DNA from: Flavobacteriales bacterium UBA6049
Lineage (GTDB): Bacteria; Bacteroidota; Bacteroidia; Flavobacteriales_G; Salibacteraceae
Direction: 5' to 3'
NCBI GenBank assembly: GCA_002429085.1
Contig: DIYR01000255.1
Span: 1 to 23,447, forward strand
Length of the DNA stretch: 23,447 nucleotides
Shown here: piece after piece, positions 22,381-23,447 of the stretch
How the letters are laid out: each line of letters begins with the position of its first letter
How positions within the stretch are numbered: position 1 is the stretch's first letter
Made by a program: the position numbers and the translations under genes
The notes under the pieces: model-generated
Seen by the model: the letters and a program-made list of their open reading frames with translations, nothing else
What the model was told of the DNA's origin: nothing
Databases searched by the model: none

Positions 22381-22978
22381 CGAAAAATTACACATCATTC
22401 CGCATAACCACGCTATTTCTAGGCAAAAACGTAATAAGCAAAACGGACATTCTTCAGTTGCAATTTGGTTTGTTGGATTAAGTGGTTCAGGTAAATCTAC
22501 ACTTGCCAATATGGTAGAGCAAGAATTGTATAATGATGGTGTAAGAACTTACATTCTAGATGGAGATAACATTCGTTCTGGTTTGAATTCAGATTTAGAT
22601 TTCTCAGAAGAAAGCAGAACAGAAAATATCCGTAGAATAGGTGAAGTATCTAAGCTGTTTGTTGATGCGGGTTTTGTAGTGATGACTGCCTTCATCTCTC
22701 CTTTTGAGAAGGATAGAGAAAAAATAAAAGAAATTATTGGGGTGGATGATGTTATTGAAGTACATGTAGATTGCCCGCTAGAAGTGTGCGAAGAGCGTGA
22801 TGTAAAAGGGCTTTATGCAAAAGCAAGAGCTGGGGAAATCTCCAACTTTACAGGGATTTCATCACCATTTGAAATACCACAAAATCCTACCATCCGAGTG
22901 AATACAGCTGAAAATGATCTCGATACTTGTGTGAATCAATTAATGAACATCATTACTCAACGTTTACCGTTAAAGTAG
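22373..22978 (+). CDS. cysC: Adenylylsulfate (APS) kinase
   Basis: Phosphorylates APS with ATP to make PAPS. From ATG 22373 (MADEKLHII) it has 201 residues; an earlier ATG at 22364 would overlap the transporter by 17 bases and adds only MLF. Walker A is GLSGSGKST. DGDNIRSGLNSDLDFSEESRTENIRRIGEVSKLF is the APS-binding core. FISPFEKDRE and KGLYAKARAGEISNFTGISSPFE are also diagnostic. It is translationally coupled to the transporter and followed by cysD after 20 bases, so APS production and phosphorylation are expressed together. Confidence 0.95.
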   Translation: MADEKLHIIPHNHAISRQKRNKQNGHSSVAIWFVGLSGSGKSTLANMVEQELYNDGVRTYILDGDNIRSGLNSDLDFSEESRTENIRRIGEVSKLFVDAGFVVMTAFISPFEKDREKIKEIIGVDDVIEVHVDCPLEVCEERDVKGLYAKARAGEISNFTGISSPFEIPQNPTIRVNTAENDLDTCVNQLMNIITQRLPLK

Positions 22979-22998
22979 AATAGACCTAATCCCAGAAT

Positions 22999-23447
22999 AT
23001 GAAAAACTATTCATTGAAACATTTACAAGAACTGGAGGCAGAAGCAATCTATGTATTGCGTGAAGTGTATGCACAGTTCGAGAATCCTGTGATTCTGTTC
23101 TCAGGAGGAAAAGACTCAATTGTGGTTACGCACCTTGCAAGAAAGGCCTTTTACCCAGCCAAGATTCCATTTCCTTTAATGCATATTGATACAGGGCATA
23201 ACTTTCCTGAAACAATTGAGTTTAGAAACAACGTCATAGAAGAGCTTGGAGCAAAACTGATTGTAGGTTCTGTGCAAGAATCAATTGATGAAGGCCGTGT
23301 AAAAGAAGAAACTGGGATCAATGCAAGTAGAAATGCACTACAAACAACTACGTTGTTAGATGCAATTGAAAGTAACAACATTGATGCTGCTATTGGCGGG
23401 GCTCGTAGAGATGAAGAAAAAGCGAGAGCTAAAGAAAGGTTCTTTTC
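22999..23447 (+). CDS. cysD: Sulfate adenylyltransferase subunit 2, N-terminal part
   Basis: About 149 residues are visible before the right edge. The PP-loop is ILFSGGKDSIVVTHLARKAF. LMHIDTGHNFPETIEFRN, VGSVQESIDEGRV and NALQTTTLLDAIESNNIDAAIGGARRDEEKARAKER are all characteristic. CysD adenylylates sulfate with ATP in complex with the GTPase CysN, which should follow off the edge. It completes the order cysQ - transporter - cysC - cysD. Confidence 0.95.
   Translation, partial: MKNYSLKHLQELEAEAIYVLREVYAQFENPVILFSGGKDSIVVTHLARKAFYPAKIPFPLMHIDTGHNFPETIEFRNNVIEELGAKLIVGSVQESIDEGRVKEETGINASRNALQTTTLLDAIESNNIDAAIGGARRDEEKARAKERFF

Overview
The window reads as a chromosomal segment of a Bacteroidota bacterium, most likely a marine member of the Flavobacteriia or Cryomorphaceae-like lineages; the lineage is inferred from gene content. 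Four things support this. Seven intergenic sites match the Bacteroidota -7 promoter element TAnnTTTG, and Shine-Dalgarno sites are largely absent. One gene ends in a type B (gliding-motility-type) type IX secretion C-terminal domain. One gene is a DUF6089-like outer membrane barrel. One lipoprotein carries an acidic run directly after its lipobox cysteine, as surface-exported Bacteroidota lipoproteins do. The DNA is AT-rich and densely coding. I see no gap over 300 bases, no tRNA or rRNA, no CRISPR array and no transposase.

Layout. 1-362 (-): start of an imelysin-family lipoprotein, cut by the window edge. 542-2697 (+): egtB-egtD, a two-gene ergothioneine unit. 2759-4994 (-): an EthD-like small protein and two overlapping RlaP-like nucleotidyltransferases, bracketed by two near-identical 33-bp hairpins. 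5117-7681 (-): glyA-fahA. 7745-8632 (-): DUF6089-like barrel, divergent from a nitronate monooxygenase/FabK-like flavoprotein and a multi-domain T9SS cargo protein (8736-11808, +). 11932-18588 (+): guaB, then three SurA/parvulin-type periplasmic folding factors and a MoxR ATPase, ending at a perfect 28-bp palindromic terminator shared with convergent galE (18628-19677, -). 19800-23447 (+): a sulfate-activation operon cysQ - SLC13-type transporter - cysC - cysD, cut by the right edge.

How the genes fit together. EgtD trimethylates histidine and EgtB forms the C-S bond of the ergothioneine precursor. The PPIase trio probably serves outer membrane protein biogenesis; its middle member looks like a chaperone-only paralogue. 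The cys operon imports an anion (probably sulfate), makes APS and PAPS, and removes the by-product PAP. Most genes are conserved housekeeping or metabolic genes. The least explained part is 2697-5048, a tandem nucleotidyltransferase block between two copies of one hairpin repeat. Several starts were moved from the longest open frame to an internal ATG because the longer start would lie inside the promoter element or the previous gene.
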